A stretch of 45,238 nucleotides of DNA from JBFWWP01 sp050246115 (GTDB taxonomy: Bacteria > Planctomycetota > UBA8108 > UBA1146 > JAJFFE01): NCBI GenBank assembly GCA_050246115.1, contig JBFWWP010000040.1, positions 1 through 45,238 on the forward strand, in the 5' to 3' direction. This document shows, piece by piece, positions 8,464 to 16,942 of the stretch. The notes under the pieces are model-generated. The model saw only the letters and a program-made list of their open reading frames with translations. It had not been told where the DNA came from and searched no databases. The translations under genes and the position numbers were made by a program. Each line of letters opens with the position of its first letter. Position 1 is the first letter of the stretch.

Positions 8464-10596
8464 ATGTTGCTCCGCCGTGCAGCGATCTTCACGTTGGTTT
8501 CGTTGGCTGCGTTTTCCGGCGTTTCGACCTGGCTCCTTTCGCCGGCGTCGCCAGGGGGTCGTGGGTGGGCTCACGCACAAGTGGCCGAAGTCACGGCCGC
8601 GGGGACAGCCCGGAGTGAGGACGAGCAGATTCGCGAGCGCGTGCTCGAACTCGTCGACCAGAGGTTGCGCGAGATGCGGCGTGAGCTCGCCAAGGAACTC
8701 GACGAACTGCTCGCGCTCCGAACCCAGGACCAGCGTCTGCGCGCACGCATCGCCGAACTCGAGGCGGAGAACGCTCGCCTGAAGAACGCGTTGCAATCCG
8801 GTCGACCGGCGCCGCCCGAGCGCCCCGGGGTCGTCGCTGCCGAGCCACCACCACCCCCGCCGGCTCCGCCGGTGTCCCAAGGTGCCTTCTTGGGGGTGGG
8901 AACGGCACCCCCGACGAGCGAGGTTGCCGAACGAGTGAGCTTGCCCAGCGATCGCTGTCTCGCGGTGACCGCAGTGGTCGAGAACAGCCCGGCGGCTGCG
9001 ATCGGCCTGCGGGTTGGGGACGTGATCGTCGAGATTGGCGGCAAGCCGGCTTCACGCGAAAACTTCCAACAGGAGATCGCCGGTAAGGCCCCGGGCGACA
9101 AGATCCAGCTGCGGTACCTGCAGCTCGGAGGGGCCAATCCAGTGCGGGTGGATGCGCGGGCGGAGTTGGCGAACCGCGCAGATTTCGCCGCCGTGATCGC
9201 CGGCGGGCAGCAGCCCACGCCGCCGCCAGCACCGGCACCAGCGCCACCGTCGCCTCCGGCCACAGCGGCCATCCGGTTGGGGGTCACTCTCGAAGAGGTC
9301 TCTGCCGGACAACTCGTGGTCGTCGAGGTCGCGGACGGCGGCAATGCTGCGGTTGCCGGGATGCGTACCGGGGATCGTTTGCTCGAACTCGGGCAGCAGA
9401 AGGTCGGGACGCTCGACGAAGTGCGCGCGGCGATCAAGGACTGGCAGATCGGGCAACCCGGCCGCTTCGTGTACCAGCGCGAGCAGTCGACGAAGGAGTT
9501 CATCGTCCAACTCGGCGGCGGTGCCACGGCGCCGAAGCTTCTTCGGGACGTTCGCCGGGTCGAGAGTGAACCCGCCCCGCCGCCGAAGAACAACAGCTCG
9601 GTGCCGTTCGGCGTGATGGTTCAAGACGAGACCTCCGGGGGCGCGGGACTGACCGTTCTCGAGGTCGTCGCCGGCAGCAACGCCGCCGTCGCGGGCGTGC
9701 AAGTCGGCGACCGCATCACCCAAGTCGATGACCACAAGACGGCGACGGTCGATGACTTGCGCGCCGCGCTGATGTCGTGGCGCGTGGGCGAGGCCGCGAC
9801 GATCCACTTCACGCGGGGCTCCGGTCAGATGGTCGCGCGCGTCATGCTCGGCGTGCCCGGTGGCCCGAGTCCGAAGCTCGTCCGCAGTGGAGCTGCCGCC
9901 GAGGTCCGCGTCTCCGGCGAGCCTTCGCCGCGAGTGCCGCCGTTTCTCGGCGTGCGCTTGGACGCGGCGGAGGGCGGACTCCTGATCGTCGAGGTCATCC
10001 CCAGCACGAGTGCGCAAGCGATGGGGTTGCGGGCGAACGACATCCTGACGGCGATCAACGGTTCCGAGATCCGCTCCCAGGACGACCTACGCAAGGTCAT
10101 GGAGGGACTGAAGGCCGGCGATCTCGTCAAGGTCGACGTCAAGCGCGGTGGCTCGACCGTGAAACTCGAAGGCACGCTTCGGGGGCGTGATGGAGCCGGC
10201 GCACCGTCCGCGGCGCCCGAGTCCAGTTCCGGTGCGGCCGTCGACGACTCGGACCCTGCGCGCGCGGTGGCCGCGCCCTCGATCGTTGCGGTGCGGTCGG
10301 TTTCCGCGCCGGCGACGGCACCCGCTCCTGCGGGTCGGCCTTTCGTCGGCTTCGAACTCGAGGAGGCCTTCACCGACGGCGCGGTTCGGATCGTCGGTGT
10401 CGAGGCTGGCGGGCCGGCCGCCGCCGCGGGCCTGCGCGTCGGGGACCGACTGCTGCAGGTCGACGGGAGCGCCGGAGTCGGGCTCGACACCTTCCGGGAA
10501 ACCTTGAGTAGGCGCCGCCCCGCCGACTTGTTGGTGCTCCTCATCGAACGCGATGGACGCACCTTCGAGCTCACGGTCGTTCTGGGTCAGCAGTAG
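8464..10596 (+). CDS. Membrane-anchored protein with five PDZ domains
   Basis: A 710-residue protein. It has an N-terminal signal anchor or signal peptide (about residues 5-28), a coiled-coil-forming segment (about 45-110, heptad-like E/L/R), then five PDZ-like domains joined by Pro/Ala linkers. The domains begin near residues 140, 270, 380, 495 and 620, each with the family pattern of a GV/GF strand, an A-A-GLRVGD turn and a D(E)LR helix. There is no trypsin-like or other protease domain, so this is a scaffold or substrate-binding protein of the cell envelope rather than a DegP/HtrA enzyme. The ATG at 8464 is preceded by AAGGA about 11 nt upstream and starts the hydrophobic segment. Partners are not shown by the context. 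Confidence 0.88.
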   Translation: MLLRRAAIFTLVSLAAFSGVSTWLLSPASPGGRGWAHAQVAEVTAAGTARSEDEQIRERVLELVDQRLREMRRELAKELDELLALRTQDQRLRARIAELEAENARLKNALQSGRPAPPERPGVVAAEPPPPPPAPPVSQGAFLGVGTAPPTSEVAERVSLPSDRCLAVTAVVENSPAAAIGLRVGDVIVEIGGKPASRENFQQEIAGKAPGDKIQLRYLQLGGANPVRVDARAELANRADFAAVIAGGQQPTPPPAPAPAPPSPPATAAIRLGVTLEEVSAGQLVVVEVADGGNAAVAGMRTGDRLLELGQQKVGTLDEVRAAIKDWQIGQPGRFVYQREQSTKEFIVQLGGGATAPKLLRDVRRVESEPAPPPKNNSSVPFGVMVQDETSGGAGLTVLEVVAGSNAAVAGVQVGDRITQVDDHKTATVDDLRAALMSWRVGEAATIHFTRGSGQMVARVMLGVPGGPSPKLVRSGAAAEVRVSGEPSPRVPPFLGVRLDAAEGGLLIVEVIPSTSAQAMGLRANDILTAINGSEIRSQDDLRKVMEGLKAGDLVKVDVKRGGSTVKLEGTLRGRDGAGAPSAAPESSSGAAVDDSDPARAVAAPSIVAVRSVSAPATAPAPAGRPFVGFELEEAFTDGAVRIVGVEAGGPAAAAGLRVGDRLLQVDGSAGVGLDTFRETLSRRRPADLLVLLIERDGRTFELTVVLGQQ

Positions 10597-10731
10597 CGCC
10601 GAACCCCCTGGCGGTCCGACCCGACCCACGACCTCGGCACCGACCGCGCGCTTCGTCTCCGGAAGGACCCGCTCGCGACCGATGACATCCCGGGACGAAC
10701 CTTCGGTGGACGCGGAGCGGGAGACGATGCC

Positions 10732-11277
10732 GTGACCGATTGGCGGGTGGCGTTGATTGGCCTGCGGGGGAGTGGCAAGACGAGCGTGGGGCGGTGCCTG
10801 GCAGCGCTGCTCCGGGTGCCCTTCTTCGACGGCGACGCGGCGGTTCTCGAACGCACCGGGCGTAGTTCCGCCGAGTGGTTGCGTGGCGACGGCGAGGCGG
10901 TGTTTCGCGATGTCGAACGCGACGTGACCGGCGCACTCGCGCGCTGTCCGGTCGGCGTTCTTGCGCTCGGTGGCGGGGCGCCCATCGACCCCCGAACCCG
11001 CGCCGCCTTGCGCGGGTGGCAGGTGGTGTGGTTGGAGGCGGCGACGCCCGCGTTGGTGGCGCGCGTAGAGCGCGACAGCCTCACCGAACGGCCCGCTCTC
11101 AGTGCCGAACCCTTGGCCAAGGAACTCGAGACACAGCGGAGAGATCGCGAGGCGATCTACGCCGCGTTGCAGCCGTGTCTACGGCTCGCAACCGATGTCG
11201 CGTCGGTCGCGGAGGTGGCGCGCAGCATCGCCGACCACCTGCAGGCGTCGGAGTTGGGAAAGCGAGAATCGTGCTGA
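10732..11277 (+). CDS. aroK: Shikimate kinase
   Basis: A 181-residue P-loop kinase that phosphorylates shikimate at the 3-hydroxyl, the fifth step of chorismate synthesis. Walker A is GLRGSGKT at residues 10-17. The substrate region FFDGDAAV takes the place of the usual F-x-D-x-D, followed by GGGAP, the family glycine-rich shikimate loop. An Arg-rich lid segment (residues about 110-140, ERDSLTERPAL) is present. The start is a GTG at 10732; no upstream ATG gives a better N-terminus. The 3' end overlaps the prepilin peptidase start by 7 nt (GTGCTGA), so the two are probably translationally coupled. The length is normal. Confidence in the reaction is high, lower for the exact start. Confidence 0.9.
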   Translation: MTDWRVALIGLRGSGKTSVGRCLAALLRVPFFDGDAAVLERTGRSSAEWLRGDGEAVFRDVERDVTGALARCPVGVLALGGGAPIDPRTRAALRGWQVVWLEAATPALVARVERDSLTERPALSAEPLAKELETQRRDREAIYAALQPCLRLATDVASVAEVARSIADHLQASELGKRESC

Positions 11278-12359
11278 TACCAGGGTTGGCGGCGATCTTC
11301 GCTGCCGTCGGCGCATGCGTCGGGAGCTTCCTCAACGTTTGCATCTACCGCATGCCGCGCGAGGACTTGTCCGTGGCCAAGCCGCGCACTTCGTTTTGCC
11401 CGGCCTGCGGCAAGCCGATTCGCTGGTTCGACAACGTGCCGATCTTGTCCTGGGCGTTGCTGCGGGCTCGTTGCCGCGATTGCCGGGGTCCGATCCCGGC
11501 GCGTTACCCATTCGTGGAGGCGTTGACCGCGGCGCTGTTCGTGCTGGCCGTCGTGCGAACGGCATCACCGGAGCTCCCGCTCATGCAGTGGCTGCCGACG
11601 ACGAGCTTCTGGGCGCTCCTGTTCGCGGCGTTGGTCGTGGTCACCTTCATCGATATCGACCACCGCATCATCCCGGATGCGATCAGCATCACCGGTGCCG
11701 CGTTGGCCCCCCTGGCGGTGTGGTGGTTGCCTGGGGTGCCCGTCGACTCGGGCTTGCCCAGCTTCCTGGTGCGCGCGTTGGCGGCGGTCGATCGCGGCAG
11801 CGGTGGATCGGTCGTGCTCGCCCCGACGATCGGCGCGGTGGCCGGCGGGATCTTGGCCATGGTGCTGTTTCGGCGGTTCAGCCCGGCCTATGACGGCACT
11901 CGGCGCACGTGGTGGGACACGCGTTTGGCGGCGTCGATCGGCGGCGCGATGGGACTGATGGTTGCGGGCCTCGCGTTCGTGCCGGCCTGGCTCGACCGTC
12001 CCGAGTCGACGCGGTTGGTCGCCGGAATGTTCGGCATGGCGCTCGGGTCGGGCAGTCTCTACGGCGTGGGAGTCCTGGGACGACTGGCGTTTCGCAAGGA
12101 CGCGATGGGCCTCGGAGACGTCAAGCTCATGGCACTGCTCGGCGCGGTACTCGGTTGGAAGGGTGTCCTGCTCGCCATCTTCATCGCGTGCCTGCTGGGG
12201 TCGGTCGTCGGCATCGCGCTCAAGGTCGCGACCCGCTCCTCCTACATCCCGTTCGGTCCGTTCCTGGCAACCGGGGCCCTGATTCTGATCCTATGGGCCG
12301 ATTGGGTTGCCGCCGGAATCGACTGGTACCTGTCGCTCTTCCAGCCCGGCACGCGCTGA
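11271..12359 (+). CDS. pilD: Prepilin peptidase / N-methyltransferase
   Basis: A 362-residue inner-membrane aspartic protease that cleaves the leader of type IV prepilins and pseudopilins and methylates the new N-terminus. Seen: an N-terminal membrane segment with GSFLNVCIYRMP, the cytoplasmic zinc loop with cysteines at 43/46 and 68/71, the first catalytic Asp region FIDIDHRIIPD (128-130) and the second in GLGDVKL (Asp283). About eight hydrophobic segments. It is longer than the roughly 250-290 residues usual for the family because of an extra stretch of about 90 residues between the two Asp sites. The start is a GTG at 11271 with a GGAAAGCGAGA purine run upstream, overlapping aroK by 7 nt. 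Its targets would be pilins encoded outside the window, used with the pilus motor genes downstream. Confidence 0.93.
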   Translation: MLIPGLAAIFAAVGACVGSFLNVCIYRMPREDLSVAKPRTSFCPACGKPIRWFDNVPILSWALLRARCRDCRGPIPARYPFVEALTAALFVLAVVRTASPELPLMQWLPTTSFWALLFAALVVVTFIDIDHRIIPDAISITGAALAPLAVWWLPGVPVDSGLPSFLVRALAAVDRGSGGSVVLAPTIGAVAGGILAMVLFRRFSPAYDGTRRTWWDTRLAASIGGAMGLMVAGLAFVPAWLDRPESTRLVAGMFGMALGSGSLYGVGVLGRLAFRKDAMGLGDVKLMALLGAVLGWKGVLLAIFIACLLGSVVGIALKVATRSSYIPFGPFLATGALILILWADWVAAGIDWYLSLFQPGTR

Positions 12360-12422
12360 CGAGCGCGCTCCCGTCGCTCCGCCGACGAGCGCCGACGCCG
12401 GGCGCCACCAGAACCCCGGCTG

Positions 12423-12451
12423 TTCCTTTTGAGGTGGGCATCGGCTAGAGT
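12423..12451 (+). promoter_or_regulatory. Candidate promoter of the OmpA-like gene
   Basis: TTCCTT (12423-12428), a 17-nt spacer and TAGAGT (12446-12451), about 100 nt before the ATG at 12554. The -35 is weak; the -10 resembles others in the window. Confidence 0.35.
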
Positions 12452-12553
12452 CTGCCCGTATCCTTCACCCATTCCTCCGCCCGCCTTCACCAGCGAGGGC
12501 GGCCCCAGCGGAGCCAACCGTCGGCACCGAACGTGAGAGGGGTACGAGTCTCC

Positions 12554-13294
12554 ATGTACGCACCGTTCGCCGCGCGCGCCCTTGCGGTATTGCTTCTGTT
12601 CCTCACCTTGGCGGGATCCGGCCTCGGGTGCGCCACCAGCTTGAAGAGTCAGCTCGATTGGTATCGAGCCGATCGCGAACGCCTGATCGGTGACATGAAC
12701 CGCCTCGAGAGCGAACTCAGCACGTGCCAGGGAGAGCAGGACGGGCTCAAGGACAGCATGGTGCTGCTCCGGCAGCGGCTCGAACGCGCCCAGAACGAGG
12801 CCCAGGAACTGCGGAGCGCTTCGCTGCGCCCCGAGGATTCAGGGCTCACTCCCGCGCTCGAGGCGGCCGCGGCCGATGCCTTTCGCGACATCGAGGGAGT
12901 TTCGACCGGGCGTGGCGACCACGGCGAGTTCGTCGTCACCATGGACCAGGCCATCCTGTTCCCCTCGGGCAGTGCTGCGGTTTCCGCCGCGGGCACGAAG
13001 ACCCTCGAGCGACTGGCGGCGATCCTCAAGCGCGACTTCGCGGGGCGCGAGATCCGGGTCGAGGGACACACGGACAATGTCCCGCCCAAGCGGGTGAAGG
13101 ACCGCTACCCCAGCAACTGGGAACTCTCGGCAGCGCGTGCGGCGGCCGTGCTGCGATCCTTGTTGGCGAGTGGAGCCGCCGAGCCCGGGCGGTGCAGTCT
13201 CGCCGGGCACGCCGACCAGAAGCCGGTCGCCGGGAACGGTTCCGAAGAGGGCCGACGAAAGAACCGACGAGTGGAGATCATGATCTTGCCGTAG
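12554..13294 (+). CDS. OmpA/MotB-family peptidoglycan-binding protein, probable lipoprotein
   Basis: A 246-residue envelope protein. The N-terminal hydrophobic segment ends in a Cys (SGLGC, about residue 27) that could be lipidated, although the lipobox is imperfect (Gly at -3). A coiled-coil-like region (about 35-95) links it to a C-terminal OmpA/MotB domain (about 120-246). That domain has the family features: a strand ILFPSGSA, VEGHTDNVPP with the peptidoglycan-contacting Asp, NWELSAARAAAV, and the closing NRRVEIMIL. Such proteins tether membrane to cell wall; the isolated gene with its own promoter and the absence of motA argue against a flagellar stator. The ATG at 12554 is preferred over a GTG 21 nt earlier because GAGAGGGG sits upstream of it. 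Confidence 0.88.
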   Translation: MYAPFAARALAVLLLFLTLAGSGLGCATSLKSQLDWYRADRERLIGDMNRLESELSTCQGEQDGLKDSMVLLRQRLERAQNEAQELRSASLRPEDSGLTPALEAAAADAFRDIEGVSTGRGDHGEFVVTMDQAILFPSGSAAVSAAGTKTLERLAAILKRDFAGREIRVEGHTDNVPPKRVKDRYPSNWELSAARAAAVLRSLLASGAAEPGRCSLAGHADQKPVAGNGSEEGRRKNRRVEIMILP

Positions 13295-13393
13295 CTCAAA
13301 GGACGGTGCCGGTCTGCACGCAGGAGCCACCGGCCAGAGAGCGCTGATGAACGGGGTGTGAGCAACGCCCGGCAGCTGACGAGAGGGTGCGCC

Positions 13394-15430
13394 ATGGAGA
13401 ACACGATTCACAACGTCGCGATCGCGGGTCACGGGTCTTGCGGAAAGACCACGCTGATCGAGGCTTTGCTTCACGCCGCGCAGGCAACTCAGCGCGTCGG
13501 TAGTGTCGACGCCGGCACCTCGATTCTGGATCACGACGACGAAGAGCGCGCCCGCAAGTTCTCCATCGACGCGACCCCATGCTTCCTCGAGGTGGCCGGT
13601 CAGCGCGTCACCCTCATCGACACCCCGGGATACCCAGACTTCCTCGGAAACGCACTGGACGCGTTCGCGGCCGTGGAGATGGCCGTGATCGCGGTCGACG
13701 CCACTGCCGGCGTGCGCGTGAACACTCGCAGAACCTTCAACGAGGCGGGCAAGCGCGGGCTGGCGCGAGCCTTCATCATCACTCGAATGGATGCTGAGAA
13801 CGCCGACTTCGACCGAGTCGTGGCACAGATCCAGGAGATCTTCGGCGCCCACTGTTTGCCCATGTTCTTGCCCAATGCGTCGGGGCCGGAGTTCGCGTCG
13901 GTCGAGAACACCTACGGTCACGACTTCACGAGTACGGCGACGGCAAAGGCGCTGCACCAGCGGATCGTCGAGGCCGTCGTCGAGTGCGACGAGAAGTTGA
14001 TGGAGCGCTATCTCGCCGAAGAACCCATCGACGACGAAGAGGTCGACCGGGTCTTCACCCAGGCCATGGTGGCCGGTACCGTGGTGCCGATCCTGTGCTG
14101 CTCGGCGCTCAAGAAAATCGGGCTCCGCAAGACTCTCGATACCTTGGCGAAGCTGGCGCCAGGCCACGATCAGGGCCTGAGCTACCCGCTGGTCGATCGC
14201 GAAGGGCAACCGGTGTCTGCCAATGCGATCGGCGGACCGGCCGATCCGTTGGTGGCGCGGGTCTGGAAGATCGAAATCGACCCGTTCGTGGGAAAACTGG
14301 CTTTCGCGCGCGTGCTCAGTGGAACCATGACCCCGAATATGCACGTCCTGAACACCACGCGCGACCACAAGGATCGCATCACCACGATCCTGCGCATGCA
14401 AGGAAAGGACCCGACGAGTCTCGAACGCGCAGTGCCGGGAGACATCGTGGCGCTCCCGAAGCTCGAGACGCCCCATATCGGCGACACGATCACGGACGGT
14501 GCGGTCCGAGGTCGGTTGGTTTCGATTCCGCATCCGGTGCCGATGGTCAAGCTCGCGGTCGAGCCCAAGAGTCGCAACGACGACACCAAGATGGGCGAGG
14601 CGCTCAACAAGCTCGTCGAGGGGGACTCGTGCTTTCGCGTCGAGCGAGTCCCTTCGACCCACGAACTCGTGATCGCTGGGCGCTCGACGCTCCACCTCGA
14701 AGTCGTCCTCCACCGACTGAGTCGGCGGTCCCACATCGAAGTCAACACGCACGTCCCCAAGACGAGCTACTTGGAATCGATCTCCGGCTCCGCCGAGGCG
14801 CATCACCGTCACAAGAAGCAGACCGGCGGACGGGGGCAGTTCGGGGATGTGCACATTCGGCTCGAGAAGGCCTCTTCACCCGAAGTGCAGCTCGAGTTCG
14901 TGAACGAAGTCGTCGGCGGCGCGATCCCGCACAACCTGATTCCGGCGGTCGAGAAGGGAATTCGGGAGATCATGGACCAGGGGATCCTCGCCGGGTTCCA
15001 CGTGACGGGTTGCAAGGTCACCCTTTTCGATGGGTCGTACCACCCCGTGGACTCGTCCGAGCAAGCGTTCAAGACCGCTGGGCGCGAAGCCTTCAAGACG
15101 GCGTTCGACGAAGCGCGGCCCTGCTTGCTCGAACCGATCGTCAACATCGAGATCCACATGCCGACCCAGTATCTCGGCGACATCACCAGCGACCTGAACT
15201 CCCGTCGCGGCCGCATTCAAGGGATGGACCAAGACGGAGAGACTCAGCAAGTCATCCGGGCGCAGGTGCCCGAAGCCGAAGTGAAGACCTACTCGACCGA
15301 GCTCCGTTCACTGACCGGCGGGGAAGCCTCGTACTCGATCGAGTTCTCGCACTACGAGCAGGTGCCTCCAAACGTCCAAGAACAGGTGCTGAAGTCCTTG
15401 CGGGGGCAGAGCGCCCACAGCGCGCACTGA
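13394..15430 (+). CDS. Elongation factor G paralogue (EF-G2 type)
   Basis: A 678-residue translational GTPase with the full EF-G domain set: G domain, domain II from about 285, domain III, domain IV (about 470-600) with GGRGQFGDV, and domain V. It differs from housekeeping EF-G in the GTPase motifs: P-loop GHGSCGKT (12-19) instead of the AHIDAGKT type, G3 DTPGYPDF instead of DTPGH, G4 TRMD in place of NKMD. Such changes mark the EF-G-like paralogue group found beside a canonical fusA in many bacteria. The start is the ATG at 13394 with GAGAGGG 7 nt upstream. It stands alone, with no rpsL/rpsG/tuf neighbours, which also argues against the main fusA. It may act in translocation under special conditions or on paused ribosomes; this is inference. 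Confidence 0.9.
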   Translation: MENTIHNVAIAGHGSCGKTTLIEALLHAAQATQRVGSVDAGTSILDHDDEERARKFSIDATPCFLEVAGQRVTLIDTPGYPDFLGNALDAFAAVEMAVIAVDATAGVRVNTRRTFNEAGKRGLARAFIITRMDAENADFDRVVAQIQEIFGAHCLPMFLPNASGPEFASVENTYGHDFTSTATAKALHQRIVEAVVECDEKLMERYLAEEPIDDEEVDRVFTQAMVAGTVVPILCCSALKKIGLRKTLDTLAKLAPGHDQGLSYPLVDREGQPVSANAIGGPADPLVARVWKIEIDPFVGKLAFARVLSGTMTPNMHVLNTTRDHKDRITTILRMQGKDPTSLERAVPGDIVALPKLETPHIGDTITDGAVRGRLVSIPHPVPMVKLAVEPKSRNDDTKMGEALNKLVEGDSCFRVERVPSTHELVIAGRSTLHLEVVLHRLSRRSHIEVNTHVPKTSYLESISGSAEAHHRHKKQTGGRGQFGDVHIRLEKASSPEVQLEFVNEVVGGAIPHNLIPAVEKGIREIMDQGILAGFHVTGCKVTLFDGSYHPVDSSEQAFKTAGREAFKTAFDEARPCLLEPIVNIEIHMPTQYLGDITSDLNSRRGRIQGMDQDGETQQVIRAQVPEAEVKTYSTELRSLTGGEASYSIEFSHYEQVPPNVQEQVLKSLRGQSAHSAH

Positions 15431-15868
15431 TTCACCCGCGCCTGGGCGGTCGGCAGCGATTCTTGCCGCACCCGCGCTGGCTCCCCCTTCCCGGCGGTCG
15501 CCAAGCCCCGCGGTGGCCTGGCCGCCCGGGGCGACAGCGTCCCGAACGAATCCCCCCTCCCCGATGTCATCCCAGCGCCGCTCCGTCGACGGAGCCCGGT
15601 GCGGATCCGGGGTCACTCGGGTCGCCGGATTCGGATCGACTCGATCGGGCCGCCGCCCGCGGGTCACCGACATCGCGTACCCGAAGTCGCTTCGAGGCTG
15701 CCGGTTGCGGGTTCCCTGTCCGCGCCGACCGGGGGGCTCGCGTCCGGCTTTTGGCTCGTTTCTCGCCACGATGCTAGTCTTCCAGGACAAAGATTGTCAG
15801 TGCTTCGGCGCATCGAACCTGGGGGGGTGCCCCCGGGCTTCGTCGGCCGCGAACCAGGAGAACGAGCC
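15431..15868. other. Intergenic stretch between EF-G2 and pilT
   Basis: About 440 bp with no supported gene. A weak hairpin (CGGCA 15451-15455, TGCCG 15464-15468) lies 20 nt after the EF-G2 stop, and a promoter candidate for the pilus operon lies at 15751-15780. Confidence 0.55.
15751..15780 (+). promoter_or_regulatory. Candidate promoter of the pilTBC operon
   Basis: TTGGCT (15751-15756), an 18-nt spacer and TAGTCT (15775-15780). The transcript would begin near 15787 and carry a leader of about 80 nt to the pilT ATG. Confidence 0.5.
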
Positions 15869-16936
15869 ATGTTGACCCTCGAGGATCTGGTGCAGCAACT
15901 CGTGGAGCGCGGTGGATCCGACCTTCACATCTCGTGCGGCGCACCGCCGATGATTCGCGTTCACGGGCGTCTCGTGCCCACCGCTGAAGAGATCCTCGAC
16001 GTGGAGACGTCGCGCAAGATCGTCTACTCGATCCTCGACAACGAGCAGATTCTGCGCTTCGAGAAGGAACTGGAACTCGACATGGCCTTTGGCATCACGG
16101 GACTCGGGAGGTTCCGTACCAACGTGTTCCTCCAGCGGGGATCGGTTGGAGCCGTCATTCGGGTGATCCCGTCGGAGCCTACGCCTCTCGATCAGCTCGG
16201 GCTTCCCGAGGAGACCATCAAGGAGCTGTGCCTGCGCAATCGTGGCCTAGTGTTGGTCACCGGCGCCACCGGCAGCGGCAAGTCGACCACCCTCGCCGCC
16301 ATGATCGACTTCATCAACCATGAGCGCAACGGGCACATCATTACCATCGAGGATCCCCTCGAGTTCGTGCACCGCAACAAGCGCTGTCTGGTCAACCAGC
16401 GAGAGGTCGGCACGGACACACGCAACTACAAAGACTCTCTGCGGCGACTCCTGCGCCAGGATCCCGACGTCGTGATGATCGGCGAGTTGCGTGACGAAGA
16501 GAGCGTCTCCGCGGCTCTGACCCTGGCCGAGACCGGCCATTTGACCCTCGGAACACTCCACACCAACGATGCGGTCCAGACCATCAACCGCGTGATCGAC
16601 GTCTTCCCGCCCCACCAGCAGCAGCAGGTGCGAACCCAGCTCTCGTTCTCGCTCGAGGCCGTCGTCTCCCAGCAACTGGTAACCCGCATCGATGGGAAGG
16701 GACGTGCCCTCGCAGTGGAGATGCTGATCGCCAACTCCGCCATCCGCGCTCTCATTCGCGACGACAAGGCGCACCAGATCGGATCCCTGCTCCAGACCGG
16801 GGGCAAGCACGGCATGCGCACGATGAACCAGTCGCTCCATGACCTCTATCGGCAGCGGATCATTGGCTTCGAGGAAGCCGTGTCGCGCTCGACGGATCCC
16901 GAAGACCTCAAGCGAATCTTCCAGCGGCAGGCGTAA
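15869..16936 (+). CDS. pilT: Type IV pilus retraction ATPase PilT
   Basis: A 355-residue hexameric secretion ATPase that powers pilus retraction at the cytoplasmic face. Seen: the N-terminal PAS-like domain opening LEDLVQQLVERGGSDLHIS, Walker A GATGSGKST with Lys138, the Asp box ITIEDPLEF, Walker B VMIGELRD and the His box TLGTLHTND. The length and the absence of the PilB N-terminal extension and zinc tetracysteine separate it from assembly ATPases. One departure from textbook PilT is at the C-terminus: no clear AIRNLI motif, only SAIRALIRD near residue 290. The start is the ATG at 15869 with AGGAG 8 nt upstream. It is the first gene of a tight run, 6 nt before pilB. Confidence 0.95.
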   Translation: MLTLEDLVQQLVERGGSDLHISCGAPPMIRVHGRLVPTAEEILDVETSRKIVYSILDNEQILRFEKELELDMAFGITGLGRFRTNVFLQRGSVGAVIRVIPSEPTPLDQLGLPEETIKELCLRNRGLVLVTGATGSGKSTTLAAMIDFINHERNGHIITIEDPLEFVHRNKRCLVNQREVGTDTRNYKDSLRRLLRQDPDVVMIGELRDEESVSAALTLAETGHLTLGTLHTNDAVQTINRVIDVFPPHQQQQVRTQLSFSLEAVVSQQLVTRIDGKGRALAVEMLIANSAIRALIRDDKAHQIGSLLQTGGKHGMRTMNQSLHDLYRQRIIGFEEAVSRSTDPEDLKRIFQRQA

Positions 16937-16942
16937 CGATCC

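Noticed and set aside
10676..10735. A small frame ending in a GTGA overlap with aroK
   Set aside because: The bias could come from overall GC content; there is no start with a ribosome binding site and no recognisable product.
12839..14854. A 671-codon open frame on the minus strand across the OmpA-like and EF-G2 genes
   Set aside because: It is the antisense shadow of two clear genes; its translation has no motifs and is Arg/His/Asp-rich as expected from the complement of biased codons.
15451..15468. A possible sigma-54 (-24/-12) element upstream of pilT
   Set aside because: GG and GC are 11 nt apart instead of 10 and the flanking consensus is poor; the sequence is better described as a weak hairpin after EF-G2.
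13984..15777. A 597-codon plus-strand open frame overlapping EF-G2
   Set aside because: It is in another frame within EF-G2, Arg-rich, without domains; the part beyond 15430 is also not protein-like.
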